This document shows, one piece after another, positions 5,766 to 14,408 of a DNA stretch of 64,000 bases. This stretch comes from Thermococcus paralvinellae (GTDB lineage: Archaea; Methanobacteriota_B; Thermococci; Thermococcales; Thermococcaceae). The stretch lies in assembly GCF_000517445.1 (NCBI RefSeq), contig NZ_CP006965.1, forward strand, positions 744,001 through 808,000, read 5' to 3'. The translations under genes and the position numbers were made by a program. The notes under the pieces were generated by a model. The model saw only the letters and a program-made list of their open reading frames with translations, was not told the DNA's origin and searched no databases. Each line of letters starts with the position of its first letter. Positions within the stretch are counted from its first letter, which is position 1.

Positions 5766-6638
5766 CTACGACAGAATACGTAATATTACAAACAGCAAAA
5801 TTGCCAAGAGTGTAAGGACTATTGTAACTCCAATAGCCTCTTCCTCCTTGAGCTTATACTGTGTTAGGATAACATTAGCAACAATAGCTGGAGGCATTGA
5901 AGCTTCAACAAGTACCGCCCAAAATATATCTCTCGGGGCTTTAAGTGTTAGGAAAACAAAAATAAAAGGCAAAACTATCCTAAAAGCCGCAACTTCAATT
6001 AGCTTTTTCACTTCAAACTTTCTCAGGTTTATTGTAGATCCAAAATAAATTAAAATCAACGGAATACTCCACCATCCAATTTTGTTCAGCATATTAAGGA
6101 ACTGCGGAGGAAGTTCTATCCCACCTAACACAAAAAATAGGGCCAATAAATTCGCACTTACAGGAGGGAATTTCAATGCTCTTTTTATTGTTTCCGTCAA
6201 TGAAGCTCTGCCACTTGAGTAATGAGCGGCTATAAAGCTTGAAATCGGCAGAGCTATAAGCGTATTTGTGCTTGCATAAATGATTGCTGGAGTCAAATCA
6301 TTTAGGAATAAGCTTGCTATTGGAAATCCTAAGGCAACGGTATTTGGATATATTGAGAGAATCATTAAAGCAGCTTTCCATTTCTCGTCTTTTAACCTGA
6401 GACCATAGAGATATGCACCAAGAAATGAAACTCCAATTACCAGAAACACATAAATGAAAACTACCCTCACCTCCATTAAATATGCCAAGTCCTTTGAAGC
6501 AACGTTTGAGAATACATAAAACGCTAAAAGAACATTACTGGCAAGAAATCTAATTACAGAAAAAGGTTTTCGTGATTTAATCACTCTTTTCAGCAAAAAT
6601 CCAATTGCTATCAACGAGAGCATCTCTGGAATATTCAT
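5766..6638 (-). CDS. AEC (auxin efflux carrier) family permease
   Basis: 290 residues with about ten membrane segments in two similar halves. Marks of the family are SIYPNTVALGFPI in the first half and VEASMPPAIVANVI in the second, the crossover region of this BART-superfamily transporter. Known members export organic acids or auxin-like anions; archaeal substrates are not established. The ATG at 6638 has no obvious ribosome site, so it may be near-leaderless. It ends 20 bases from the convergent HAD gene, and starts back to back with the ArsR operon. Confidence 0.75.
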   Translation of the reverse strand: MNIPEMLSLIAIGFLLKRVIKSRKPFSVIRFLASNVLLAFYVFSNVASKDLAYLMEVRVVFIYVFLVIGVSFLGAYLYGLRLKDEKWKAALMILSIYPNTVALGFPIASLFLNDLTPAIIYASTNTLIALPISSFIAAHYSSGRASLTETIKRALKFPPVSANLLALFFVLGGIELPPQFLNMLNKIGWWSIPLILIYFGSTINLRKFEVKKLIEVAAFRIVLPFIFVFLTLKAPRDIFWAVLVEASMPPAIVANVILTQYKLKEEEAIGVTIVLTLLAILLFVILRILS

Positions 6639-6714
6639 GGTTTGAACTCAGTTTGGGTGTTAAAATCTTTTTTGGTATTAGCGGTCAAAGAATGTATTCA
6701 TTTTCGACCAATAA

Positions 6715-6760
6715 ATTTTTATATACTAAACACTCAATTTTAGTACAGAAAAATGTACTA
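6715..6760 (+). promoter_or_regulatory. TATA box and palindromic operator of the ArsR operon
   Basis: TTTTTATATACT at 6715-6726 is a good archaeal TATA box. A perfect palindrome TAGTACA-N6-TGTACTA follows at 6741-6760, where transcription should start (about 25 bases on). A protein there would block initiation, so autorepression by the ArsR-type protein encoded next is the simple reading (inference). TTTGTACC at 6767-6774 may be a further half site. Confidence 0.7.
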
Positions 6761-6777
6761 CAAAAATTTGTACCGTG

Positions 6778-7191
6778 ATGAAAATGGAGGATTTGAGGAG
6801 ACAACTTGAAGAGCTTAAGAAAAGGTTGGAGGTGCTTGAAGAAAGCATAGACCCGGTAGATGAGATAATGCTATCCATTAAGATGCGTCTAAGGAAGAAG
6901 CTTGAAGCCGGGAGCTTAGAACTAAATGAGGAAAAAGCCGCAAAGATTCTCAAAAGTCTTGCCAATCCAGATAGAATTAGGATTCTCAAAATGCTCTCGG
7001 AGAGACCTATGTCTTTCAAGGAGATTAAAGATGTCTTGGGAGTTGAGAGTCCTACTGTTTCTCACCATCTCAAGCTCCTTAAAAAAACTGGAATGGTGAG
7101 GAGTGTTGAAATGTATGAGATTACCGAAAATGGTCGCTTACTTTTGCGCTTACTTGAAATTATCACTGCTTTAGGGGAGGTGGAAGAATGA
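6778..7191 (+). CDS. ArsR-family winged-helix transcription regulator
   Basis: 137 residues. The N-terminal 45 form a charged coiled coil (LRRQLEELKKRLEVLEES), probably a dimer helix. Residues about 55-110 are a classical ArsR winged helix: AKILKSLANPDRIRILKML, then FKEIKDVLG and the recognition helix SPTVSHHLKLLKKTGMV. There are no ArsR metal cysteines, so it probably senses something other than metal. ATG 6778 is chosen; GTG 6775 or ATG 6784 are possible. Its stop overlaps the next ATG, so it heads an operon with two cell-surface-type proteins and an MFS exporter. Confidence 0.85.
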   Translation: MKMEDLRRQLEELKKRLEVLEESIDPVDEIMLSIKMRLRKKLEAGSLELNEEKAAKILKSLANPDRIRILKMLSERPMSFKEIKDVLGVESPTVSHHLKLLKKTGMVRSVEMYEITENGRLLLRLLEIITALGEVEE

Positions 7192-8486
7192 AATGGGATT
7201 ATAGTATTTTCGAGGAAAAAAGCTTACGATTCAGGCTTGCTGAATATCTAAAAACGCTAACTGCATTAATGCTAATCCTCTGGCTCCTAAAAGGACCTCT
7301 TAGGCTCACTCCCTATAATGATTACATGGTCTACGCAATAATAGGCTTGATTTTTGCCTTTGAGCTGTTGGGTGTGGGTAAATGGATGGGAGTAACCCTT
7401 AGTGGTATTATATTTGCTTTAGCCAAGGCCTCATTCTGGACAAGTATCTTCCTGTTCTTTGGGAAGTGGCTTGGAATGTCACCTAAGCTAAGCGGTTACG
7501 CTGGGACTGCATTTGCTTATGCTGTTGTTCTGATGATAGCTGGAGTCCTAACAGCAAAGTTCAGCAAGGAGAGATTTGAGTTAAAGGTCGAAGGGAAAGC
7601 CTACGAATTTAAAGGGGCTGACTTTGGTGATGTAAAAGTTCAAGGTGACGGTAAGGTATATCCAATAAAGTTTGGAAAGAAAAAGGCTGGGTGGGTGATA
7701 GATGGAGATGTTGAGGTCATAGCAAAAACACCGCTGGGCGAGATTAGAAAGAGACTCATCTCTCCAGTTGCAATTTGGACTTCTGTCAATATAGCCGGTG
7801 AAAGGACTTCTTCTGATCCAGCATTCGTAGAGCGAGTAAATGAGCTGATAAATCCCGACAGACTCTACAAGAAGAACAAAAGCGATACTGTTGTTGACCT
7901 TGGCTTCATAAAGGTTTACGAAGGAGAAGGGTTTGAATATGTGAAGCTACCATTCATTGAGGTTATAGAAACACCAAGCGGTGAAGAGGTTAGAATAGGC
8001 CCAATTAGAATTCGTGAAGGACATCCAGAGAAACCATCAAGTGAGATGCTCACCATAAGAGAGCTCACCAACGGATTCCAGCTTACGAAAGTTGGAGGCA
8101 GGCTGAAAGTTCAGACAGAGGATTACTCAATAGAGGTTAGCGATGAAAGGGTCGTATATAGGAGTGGGAATGAAAGTTTAACTTTGGGAACGGATTACGT
8201 CTCACTTCACTCTGGAGAGATTTCAATAACTGTGGGAAGGGGTAGAGCCAAGATACGCATTGAAGATGTAGTTATTTCGGCTAGAGAAGGAAAGGTTAGG
8301 ATTAGGGTTGGCGGGAAGAGTTACTCCATCGAAAGTTCTCAGGCTTACAAATTGGTTCTTGAGAAGGCAAAGGAAATCGTGGAGGAGCAAAGCACCGAGC
8401 TTATTGAAGGCTTGGGAATAGACAGAGCAAAGCTGAACAAGCGTGTAAAGGAGCTATTGGACGAGCTGATGCAGTATCTGGGGTGA
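7188..8486 (+). CDS. Membrane-anchored beta-rich protein of the ArsR operon (432 aa)
   Basis: Not a named family that I recognise. Three or four hydrophobic segments fill residues about 20-125 (for example ALMLILWLLKGPL and FAYAVVLMIAGVLTA). The remaining 300 residues are short beta strands with repeating patterns (SIEVSDERVVYRSGNESLTL, GEISITVGRGRAKIRIEDVV), and a helical C-terminus (LVLEKAKEIVEEQ) follows. The beta part resembles the DUF4097-type protein encoded next. It overlaps the regulator gene as ATGA and is followed directly by the next gene, so the operon is tightly coupled. A membrane or envelope stress role is inference. Confidence 0.65.
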   Translation: MKWDYSIFEEKSLRFRLAEYLKTLTALMLILWLLKGPLRLTPYNDYMVYAIIGLIFAFELLGVGKWMGVTLSGIIFALAKASFWTSIFLFFGKWLGMSPKLSGYAGTAFAYAVVLMIAGVLTAKFSKERFELKVEGKAYEFKGADFGDVKVQGDGKVYPIKFGKKKAGWVIDGDVEVIAKTPLGEIRKRLISPVAIWTSVNIAGERTSSDPAFVERVNELINPDRLYKKNKSDTVVDLGFIKVYEGEGFEYVKLPFIEVIETPSGEEVRIGPIRIREGHPEKPSSEMLTIRELTNGFQLTKVGGRLKVQTEDYSIEVSDERVVYRSGNESLTLGTDYVSLHSGEISITVGRGRAKIRIEDVVISAREGKVRIRVGGKSYSIESSQAYKLVLEKAKEIVEEQSTELIEGLGIDRAKLNKRVKELLDELMQYLG

Positions 8487-8491
8487 GAATA

Positions 8492-9136
8492 GTGATATTT
8501 GAAAGTGTTGAAAAGATTAAGGTAAGCATAGAAAACGGTACCATAACAGTTGAAGGATGGAATGAGGGCTATGTTGAAGTTGAGTACACTGCAACTGACG
8601 AAGCGGGTATTATAACAAAAATGGAGGGGAACAAACTTATTATCGAGACTCCCCGAAGAAGATTTTTCAAGCTGTTTAAGAACTCTCCAAAAGGCGAAGT
8701 AAATGTCAAGATTAATATCCCCTCAGATGTTCCAGTTCAAGTTGTAATTGCAAACGGCTCTGTTAATGGTAGAAATGCTTTATTCGAGCTAATTAGCAGT
8801 GTAAACTGTGATATATCCCTTGAAGGCTGCAGGGCAAAAACCTTGGCAACGGTAAGCGGCAGAATAAGGGCATCAATAAAGACCGCAGATTCTCTGACCG
8901 TAGCCACTGTGAACGGTCCAATTGAATTAACCTTAGAGGAGCTTGAAGACAACGTTACGGTGAGTAGTGTAAATGGAGATATTCATATATTCCTGAGTGA
9001 ATTCTGCGACGCTAAAATAAGAGCAAATGCAGTCAACGGCAGTATTCACATAGAAGATACCCACAGCATAAATGCAGGCAAATATGGGGTGAATGTAAGC
9101 ACATTAAATGGTTCGATAACGATTGAGCTCATCTGA
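8492..9136 (+). CDS. DUF4097-type beta-helix protein
   Basis: 214 residues of repeating strands with the signature of DUF4097 proteins: ANGSVNG, ATVSGRI, ATVNGPIEL, SSVNGDIHI, NAVNGSIHI and STLNGSITI, each a V-N-G turn ending one coil. This predicts a right-handed beta-helix. There is no signal peptide. I choose GTG 8492, which follows GGGGTGAG closely; GTG 8483 overlaps the previous stop and is the alternative. Such genes often accompany small regulators and transporters. Here it sits between the membrane beta-rich protein and an MFS exporter. Molecular function unknown. Confidence 0.75.
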   Translation: MIFESVEKIKVSIENGTITVEGWNEGYVEVEYTATDEAGIITKMEGNKLIIETPRRRFFKLFKNSPKGEVNVKINIPSDVPVQVVIANGSVNGRNALFELISSVNCDISLEGCRAKTLATVSGRIRASIKTADSLTVATVNGPIELTLEELEDNVTVSSVNGDIHIFLSEFCDAKIRANAVNGSIHIEDTHSINAGKYGVNVSTLNGSITIELI

Positions 9137-9186
9137 CCAGTTATCCTCCAAAAGTTTTTTTGAAAAAAATCCAGAGGGTAGTGGAA

Positions 9187-10425
9187 ATGCTCAATCTTGG
9201 GAAGAACTTCTGGCTCTACGCCATAGGGAGGTTCATTTCACAGCTCGGCTGGGCAGTTCAAGACGTAGCATTGCCCCTCTACGTCCTTGATGTAACAAAA
9301 AGCGGTGCAATGATGAGCATCTTCCTCATAGCCGAGCTGGTTCCTCGTTTAGCTCTATCACCAATTGCGGGTGTTGTAGGCGACAGATACAACAGAAAAG
9401 CCCTTATGGTGTGGCTCGACATAGCGAGAGGCGTTCTACTCTTTGGAGTAATTGCTTTTGAATTGCTTAATCTCAAGACGCTCTTAATTGTGCAAGTCTT
9501 GATGAGCATAATGGGAGCTTTCTTTGCTTCGGCAACAGGTGCCATGTTCGCTGATCTGGTTGAAAAAGATGAGCTTACGAGAGCTACATCAACGGTTCAA
9601 ACTCTTGGCATAATAGCAAGGATAGCTGGGCCACTTCTAGGTGGCATTATCTACGCTTTTGGAGGCATAAGGTTAGCGCTCTTAATAAACGCAGTCTCGT
9701 TCTTTGGCTCTGGACTATTTGAGATGTTCATACATTATGAATGGAAAACAAAAGAACTGAAGGGCATAAGCGAAATTAAAGGAGATTTGTTAGAAGGTTT
9801 GAGGTTCATCAAGACGAAAAGGGCTTTAATGATTTTAATGAGTTATGCCTTGCTCATCAACTTCCTCTTCAATCCAATTGGAGCCGTCGTTTTGCCCTAC
9901 GTCTTCAGGATTCAAATTGGCTTCTCAGCCCAGCAGTTCGGGGCATTGCAAACCGCTATAATGGTGGGCATGCTACTTGGAAATGCTCTGATAATGGCAA
10001 AGCTTGGCAATAAGGCAGAGATGTTGCTGTTCAAAGCTCTGTTCATGGAGTTGACTCTATTCTTGGTGATAACTCTGCTATGCTCACCATTCATAAGCTT
10101 AGAGGTCTGGACACTGTTTGTGGTGTTTATAGCAATTGATGTTTTACTGGGAATCTTGAATGCTCTCGTGAATGTCCCGATTTCAGCGAAACTGCAGAAG
10201 ATGGTGCCGAGTGAGCTTAGGGGAAGGGTATTCTCGGTGTTTGAAATGCTTGCAATGGGGACGACTCCAATAGGAATGGCAATTGTCGGAGTTCTTTTAG
10301 AGAGTCTTCGGCCATATCAGCTGATGATTATCTCATGGCTCGCTGGATTTGGAGTCACTTTATATTATTTCATCAGATATGAGAGCGTTATCTTGGCACC
10401 AGAAGCTGAGAAAGAAGGAATTTAA
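9187..10425 (+). CDS. MFS transporter, drug-exporter type
   Basis: 412 residues with 12 membrane segments. The loop motif after TM2 is typical of MFS exporters (GVVGDRYNRKALMV; family pattern G-x-x-x-D-R-x-x-R/K), and ARIAGPLLGGIIYAFGG in TM5 fits the antiporter motif. ATG 9187 follows GAGGGT with proper spacing; an upstream TTG at 9160 is weaker. It ends the ArsR operon after a 50-base gap. By context, the ArsR protein may derepress it when a toxic compound or envelope stress appears (inference). Confidence 0.82.
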   Translation: MLNLGKNFWLYAIGRFISQLGWAVQDVALPLYVLDVTKSGAMMSIFLIAELVPRLALSPIAGVVGDRYNRKALMVWLDIARGVLLFGVIAFELLNLKTLLIVQVLMSIMGAFFASATGAMFADLVEKDELTRATSTVQTLGIIARIAGPLLGGIIYAFGGIRLALLINAVSFFGSGLFEMFIHYEWKTKELKGISEIKGDLLEGLRFIKTKRALMILMSYALLINFLFNPIGAVVLPYVFRIQIGFSAQQFGALQTAIMVGMLLGNALIMAKLGNKAEMLLFKALFMELTLFLVITLLCSPFISLEVWTLFVVFIAIDVLLGILNALVNVPISAKLQKMVPSELRGRVFSVFEMLAMGTTPIGMAIVGVLLESLRPYQLMIISWLAGFGVTLYYFIRYESVILAPEAEKEGI

Positions 10426-10428
10426 AAA

Positions 10429-10770
10429 TCACTCAAGCCAAATGCTGTCGTCTCCGAAGTAGTTCAACTTAACGACAAAAAGCCTAAATGGCTCTTCATT
10501 TTCATTGATGACCCAGTGAACAGTCTTGGGCTTAACTAAAAAGATATCTCCAGGCTTTGCATCATATTCTTTTTCTCCAATGCCGAGCTGTGCTTGTCCG
10601 CTAATTATGTAAAACAGCTCGTACTGCTTCTCGTGATAGTGCTTTGGAACAGTCTGCTTAGGCTTAATCTCGACTATTTGGGCATAACTCCCTTCAGGAA
10701 GCTCGCCCTCAAATAATGGAGCTTTCTTGTAAGTTCCCCTATCAATGAACTCATTAATTTCGGCTTTCAT
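10429..10770 (-). CDS. Single-domain cupin
   Basis: 113 residues. The conserved cupin motifs are both visible: motif 1 PKHYHEKQYELFYIISG (two His and a Glu position) and motif 2 PGDIFLVKPKTVHWVIN (His). The metal set His-His-Glu-His is therefore plausible. ATG 10770 lies after GAGGTGAAGG. Small cupins act as sugar isomerases, dioxygenases or sensors, and nothing here decides between these. It ends three bases from the end of the convergent MFS gene. Confidence 0.8.
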   Translation of the reverse strand: MKAEINEFIDRGTYKKAPLFEGELPEGSYAQIVEIKPKQTVPKHYHEKQYELFYIISGQAQLGIGEKEYDAKPGDIFLVKPKTVHWVINENEEPFRLFVVKLNYFGDDSIWLE

Positions 10771-10912
10771 TTCCTTCACCTCTAGTGTAATTTAATTTTA
10801 CTTCTCTAAAAAGACTTCCTTCAGATGAGTATTTAAGTGTTCAAATCTGCGCAAAATCCTTTTATATGGTGGTAATGTAGATTACTTGAGGAATAAATTC
10901 GAGGTGATCAAC

Positions 10913-12283
10913 ATGCAAGATGTTCTTGAAAAAGCCCTTGAATGGGCGATGAACAATCTGAAAGCAGAATACATAGAGTTGCGCTATGAGAATCTCAAAA
11001 AGACTAATCTTGAACTTAAGGATGGAACTTTTGTAACATTCACCAACAAAGTTCAAAGAGGAGTTGCAATAAGAGTTCTTGCGGATGGAGCTTGGGGTTT
11101 TTCCTCAACCAACCGTTTGGAGAACTTGGAAAAAGCAATTGAAGAGGCATACAAGCTAGCAAAAGCTGGAGCAAAAGCAAAGAGGGAAAAGATTCAGCTT
11201 GCTGAGATAAAGCCTGTTGAAGACGTTGTAAAGAGCAAGATGAAGATTAAACCGGCTGAAGTTAACATCGATGACAAAATTGGGCATCTCAAAGAACTTG
11301 AAAAACTCCTTAAGGAAGATAAAGTTGTCAAGTCCACAATGGTTCGCTATGAAGATGCAAGCGGTGAAAAAATCCTTCTCACAAACGAAGGGACAAATAT
11401 AAGGTGGGACGTCAACTATCTTGTCCAGTACATCTGGGCAACTGGAAAAGAAGGAGATAAGTTAGCTGCAAGCAGAGACTCAATAGGGCAGGTAGATTAT
11501 GGCTGGGAGATATTTGAGACAAAGGAAACCAATGAAGCTGTTGCTCAGAGAGTTTTAAAGAAGCTCCACGCTCAGCTCAACGGTGTTGCACCGAAAAGAG
11601 GAGAATTCCCAATTGTTGCGGGGCCAATTATAGTTGGAATCATTGCCCACGAGGCTTTAGGGCACCTAGCTGAGGCAGATCTTACAATCAATTCACCGTT
11701 TAAAGACCTCATGGGCAAGCAGATTGCACCGGAGTTCGTTACGATGAGTGAGAGAATCGTTGATGGCGGCTTCGGAAACGACAAATACGATGATGAGGGT
11801 GTTCCTGTTAGGGATATCCACATCATTGAGAACGGAATTCTGAAGGAGCTTATGGTCAATAGAGAATATGCCCACAAGTGGGGAATTGAGCCAAATGGGC
11901 ATGCAAGGGCTCAGGATTACACTTTCCCACCAATCATTAGAATGCGCAACACAGTGTTTGAGCCCGGTGACTGGAGCTTTGAAGAGATGATTGAAGACAT
12001 TAAGTTCGGCTATTATGTCGTTGACTTCAGAGGAGGTCAAGCTCAGCTCAATTCAGCATTCCAAGTTGGTGTGCAAGAGGGCTATATGATTGAGAACGGT
12101 GAAATTACAAAGCCAATAAGAGACACTTCTATCAGCGGAATTGCAATTGAAGCTTTGAAGAAGATAACTGCTGTGGGAAAGGACTTTGGAATTGAGACAG
12201 GCTTCTGTGGAAAGGGACAAACTGCATTTGTCAGTTCAGGTGGACCTCACATGAGATTTGATAGAGGAATAATCATCGGGTGA
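10913..12283 (+). CDS. tldD: TldD-family zinc metalloprotease subunit
   Basis: 456 residues. The catalytic H-E-x-x-x-H motif is IIAHEALGHLAEAD at about residue 247, followed by the expected GFGNDKYDDEGVP region and a C-terminal FCGKGQ with the zinc-associated Cys. Known: TldD pairs with TldE (PmbA) to form a protease that degrades or trims peptides in bacteria and archaea; the pair here is adjacent. ATG 10913 follows GAGGTGAT. A TATA box CTTTTATATGG is at 10857-10867. Cytoplasmic. Confidence 0.88.
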   Translation: MQDVLEKALEWAMNNLKAEYIELRYENLKKTNLELKDGTFVTFTNKVQRGVAIRVLADGAWGFSSTNRLENLEKAIEEAYKLAKAGAKAKREKIQLAEIKPVEDVVKSKMKIKPAEVNIDDKIGHLKELEKLLKEDKVVKSTMVRYEDASGEKILLTNEGTNIRWDVNYLVQYIWATGKEGDKLAASRDSIGQVDYGWEIFETKETNEAVAQRVLKKLHAQLNGVAPKRGEFPIVAGPIIVGIIAHEALGHLAEADLTINSPFKDLMGKQIAPEFVTMSERIVDGGFGNDKYDDEGVPVRDIHIIENGILKELMVNREYAHKWGIEPNGHARAQDYTFPPIIRMRNTVFEPGDWSFEEMIEDIKFGYYVVDFRGGQAQLNSAFQVGVQEGYMIENGEITKPIRDTSISGIAIEALKKITAVGKDFGIETGFCGKGQTAFVSSGGPHMRFDRGIIIG

Positions 12284-12288
12284 TTGAA

Positions 12289-13614
12289 ATGGAAGAACTT
12301 ATTCGTTACGGTGAAAAGTTTTTTGACGAGCTTGAAATCGCTGTGTATAGAAACAGGGACGTTGGAGTTAACATTGAGCTCAATGAGGTTTCAACATCCT
12401 CCGTGAGACAAAGAACGATTACTGTAATTAGGGGCATAAAGGACAAACGCATAGGAATAAGCATAATTGACAGCGAGAGTAAAGAAGAAATCAAGAAGGC
12501 GATTGAGGAAGCATATAAGATGGCAAAGCTAAACGCTCCAGATGAGAAGTGGGTTTCACTTCCGGAGCCTGGCAAATATAGAGAGCCAAAGAAGATAAGC
12601 AAAGAAGTTAAGGAGGTTTCTCCAGATTACTTTGTGGACTTAGCAACCAAAGCCATCAAGCTTGCCTTGGAGAAAGACAAAGGCTTTGTTGTTGCTGGTG
12701 GCGGAGGAGGAGCAGAGTGGAGCGAGAGCTTAATAGTGAATTCTCATGGAATAAACGTCTTCCAAGAGGGGGGTGGGGCTTACTTCTATCTTCAGCTCAT
12801 TGGTAGGAAAAACGGCAATGTAACGCCAGGTATATTTGAATTTGATGCCAAGCTAGGCTTGAACCTTGAGATTGAGAAGATCGTTGAAGAAGTTGCCCAA
12901 AAAGTTAAATGGGCCTACAATGTTGAGAAAAGCAAGACTGAGGAGGCGAAGGTGATAATCGGACCATGGGCAATGGCTTCACTGCTGAGCTATGCTCTCC
13001 TCCCGGCCTTCAGCGGTGAAAGGGTAATTAAAGAAACGACACCCTTACTGAACAAAGTTGAACAAAAAATTGCAAGCGAACTTTTGACAATTTACGATGA
13101 TCCATTCCATGAGCTCAGCTTAAAGCCAGTTATAGCTGATGATGAAGGAGTTCCAACGAGAAAGAACATTCTCATTGAAAATGGCATCTTCAAAGGCTTC
13201 GTATGGAACAACTACTGGGCCAAAGTTTATGGAACAGAAAGCACTGGAAACGGGACGAGGAATCTCTCAACAGGTGGAGTTGGCGTAGGATTCCACAGCA
13301 TTGTCATTGAGAAAGGAAAAGAAAGCCTAAGTGACTTGATAGCTGAGATTGGGCATGGTTATCTCGTTGATGGCTTCCAAGGAGCACACTCAAGCAACCC
13401 GGACAACGGAAACTTTGCAGTTGTGGCAAATCCAGCTTTCCTAATTGAGAATGGTGAAATCAAAGGTTCAACAGTCTTTATGATGTCTGGAAATGTTTAT
13501 GAGCTTATTAACCAGATTTACGCAATCAGCAAAGAGCAAAAGGTAATTCCATTCCACGGAACGACAATAACTCCGTGGATTGCCTTTGAGAATGTTAAGA
13601 TTGCTGGGAAGTGA
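12289..13614 (+). CDS. pmbA: TldE/PmbA-family protein, partner of TldD
   Basis: 441 residues with the TldE fold but no H-E-x-x-x-H motif; the equivalent stretch reads GPWAMASLLSYALLPAFSGE, as in other non-catalytic partners. The conserved DDEGVPTRKNILIENG and GFQGAHSSNPDNGNFAV regions match the family. ATG 12289 is preceded by GGTGAT; the GTG at 12280 overlaps the tldD stop. Expected to form a TldD-TldE heterodimer in the cytoplasm, with TldD providing the zinc centre. Operon with tldD. Confidence 0.85.
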   Translation: MEELIRYGEKFFDELEIAVYRNRDVGVNIELNEVSTSSVRQRTITVIRGIKDKRIGISIIDSESKEEIKKAIEEAYKMAKLNAPDEKWVSLPEPGKYREPKKISKEVKEVSPDYFVDLATKAIKLALEKDKGFVVAGGGGGAEWSESLIVNSHGINVFQEGGGAYFYLQLIGRKNGNVTPGIFEFDAKLGLNLEIEKIVEEVAQKVKWAYNVEKSKTEEAKVIIGPWAMASLLSYALLPAFSGERVIKETTPLLNKVEQKIASELLTIYDDPFHELSLKPVIADDEGVPTRKNILIENGIFKGFVWNNYWAKVYGTESTGNGTRNLSTGGVGVGFHSIVIEKGKESLSDLIAEIGHGYLVDGFQGAHSSNPDNGNFAVVANPAFLIENGEIKGSTVFMMSGNVYELINQIYAISKEQKVIPFHGTTITPWIAFENVKIAGK

Positions 13615-13629
13615 TTTTCGCTTTCTCTT

Positions 13630-13983
13630 TTATTCTTCAAATTCAAACTCAACTCCGTTTTCGTCTCCTTCCCAGAGGACAATTCTCTGAAGTCTGACAT
13701 TTGAAGGTAGTTTCTCTCTAACCTTTTGGGCAATCCACAGTGCTATATTTTCGGTAGAGGGGTTGTCAAAAAACTTATTGAGATTTTTGTGTTTTAAGTT
13801 AGCTATAACGCTTTCAACAATCTTTCTAAGCTCCAAGAAATCAATTACATATCCCTCTCTAAGCTCTCCCTCTACAACTACTTCAAGCCTGAAAGTATGA
13901 CCGTGGATTTCTTCTGGCTCCCCATTGATAATAACTGCATGAGCTGCATCAAATGTAAACTTCTCCCTTACCCGTGCTTTCAT
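13630..13983 (-). CDS. 6-pyruvoyl-tetrahydropterin synthase/QueD-like protein lacking the usual cysteine
   Basis: 117 residues of the T-fold family. Zinc ligands are present: FDAAHAV (first His) and EIHGHTFRLEV (two His). DFLELRKIV and PSTENIALWIAQKV (substrate Glu region) also match. In QueD the catalytic Cys sits four residues before the HGH; here that position is Pro, in a Glu-rich stretch (NGEPEEIHGH). Family knowledge: COG0720 members differ in this residue and in product, so QueD activity should not be assumed; a pterin-pathway role or a PTPS-III-like lyase using Glu is as likely. No ribosome site is obvious before 13983. Its end faces that of pmbA. Confidence 0.75.
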   Translation of the reverse strand: MKARVREKFTFDAAHAVIINGEPEEIHGHTFRLEVVVEGELREGYVIDFLELRKIVESVIANLKHKNLNKFFDNPSTENIALWIAQKVREKLPSNVRLQRIVLWEGDENGVEFEFEE

Positions 13984-14039
13984 GCAATCACCGCAATGCT
14001 TTTTGAAACCAGGTATAAAATAAGTTTTTGGTGATCCTC

Positions 14040-14300
14040 ATGGGCTGCGGCATGGAAGTAGAAGCACAAAAAGTGATTGCTGGTGGGCTTATGATATACG
14101 TTGATAGGGACACATTTTTAAAATTTGTAAAACTCAAAGAAACTCCTATTGTAGTTGTTGGAGAAACAGGGACATTTAAGAAGATTAAAGTCTCAATTCT
14201 TCCATATGAAGGGGCTCTAATCATTTATCGGGGGGAGATTGAACTCCCAGAAGGATGTATAATTGTGAAAGCTGAGAATCTTACAATAAGTGTGAGATAA
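14040..14300 (+). CDS. Small conserved-type hypothetical protein (86 aa)
   Basis: Unrecognised. ATG 14040 lies after GGTGAT with good spacing. The chain begins MGCGMEVEAQKVIAGG and is mostly beta strands with a central PIVVVGETG; two early cysteines and one late (PEGCIIV) are present. No membrane segment. It is divergent from the PTPS-like gene (their starts are 56 bases apart) and precedes metG by about 100 bases. Nothing indicates a function. Confidence 0.6.
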   Translation: MGCGMEVEAQKVIAGGLMIYVDRDTFLKFVKLKETPIVVVGETGTFKKIKVSILPYEGALIIYRGEIELPEGCIIVKAENLTISVR

Positions 14301-14408
14301 ATTATGTATACTTTTGCATATTTTTCTCTTTTGAAAATAACTCACCGTAATGTTTAAATTTCACAGCACTTATAAAGCCAATAATGTTAGTTTTTCGAGG
14401 TGATAATG

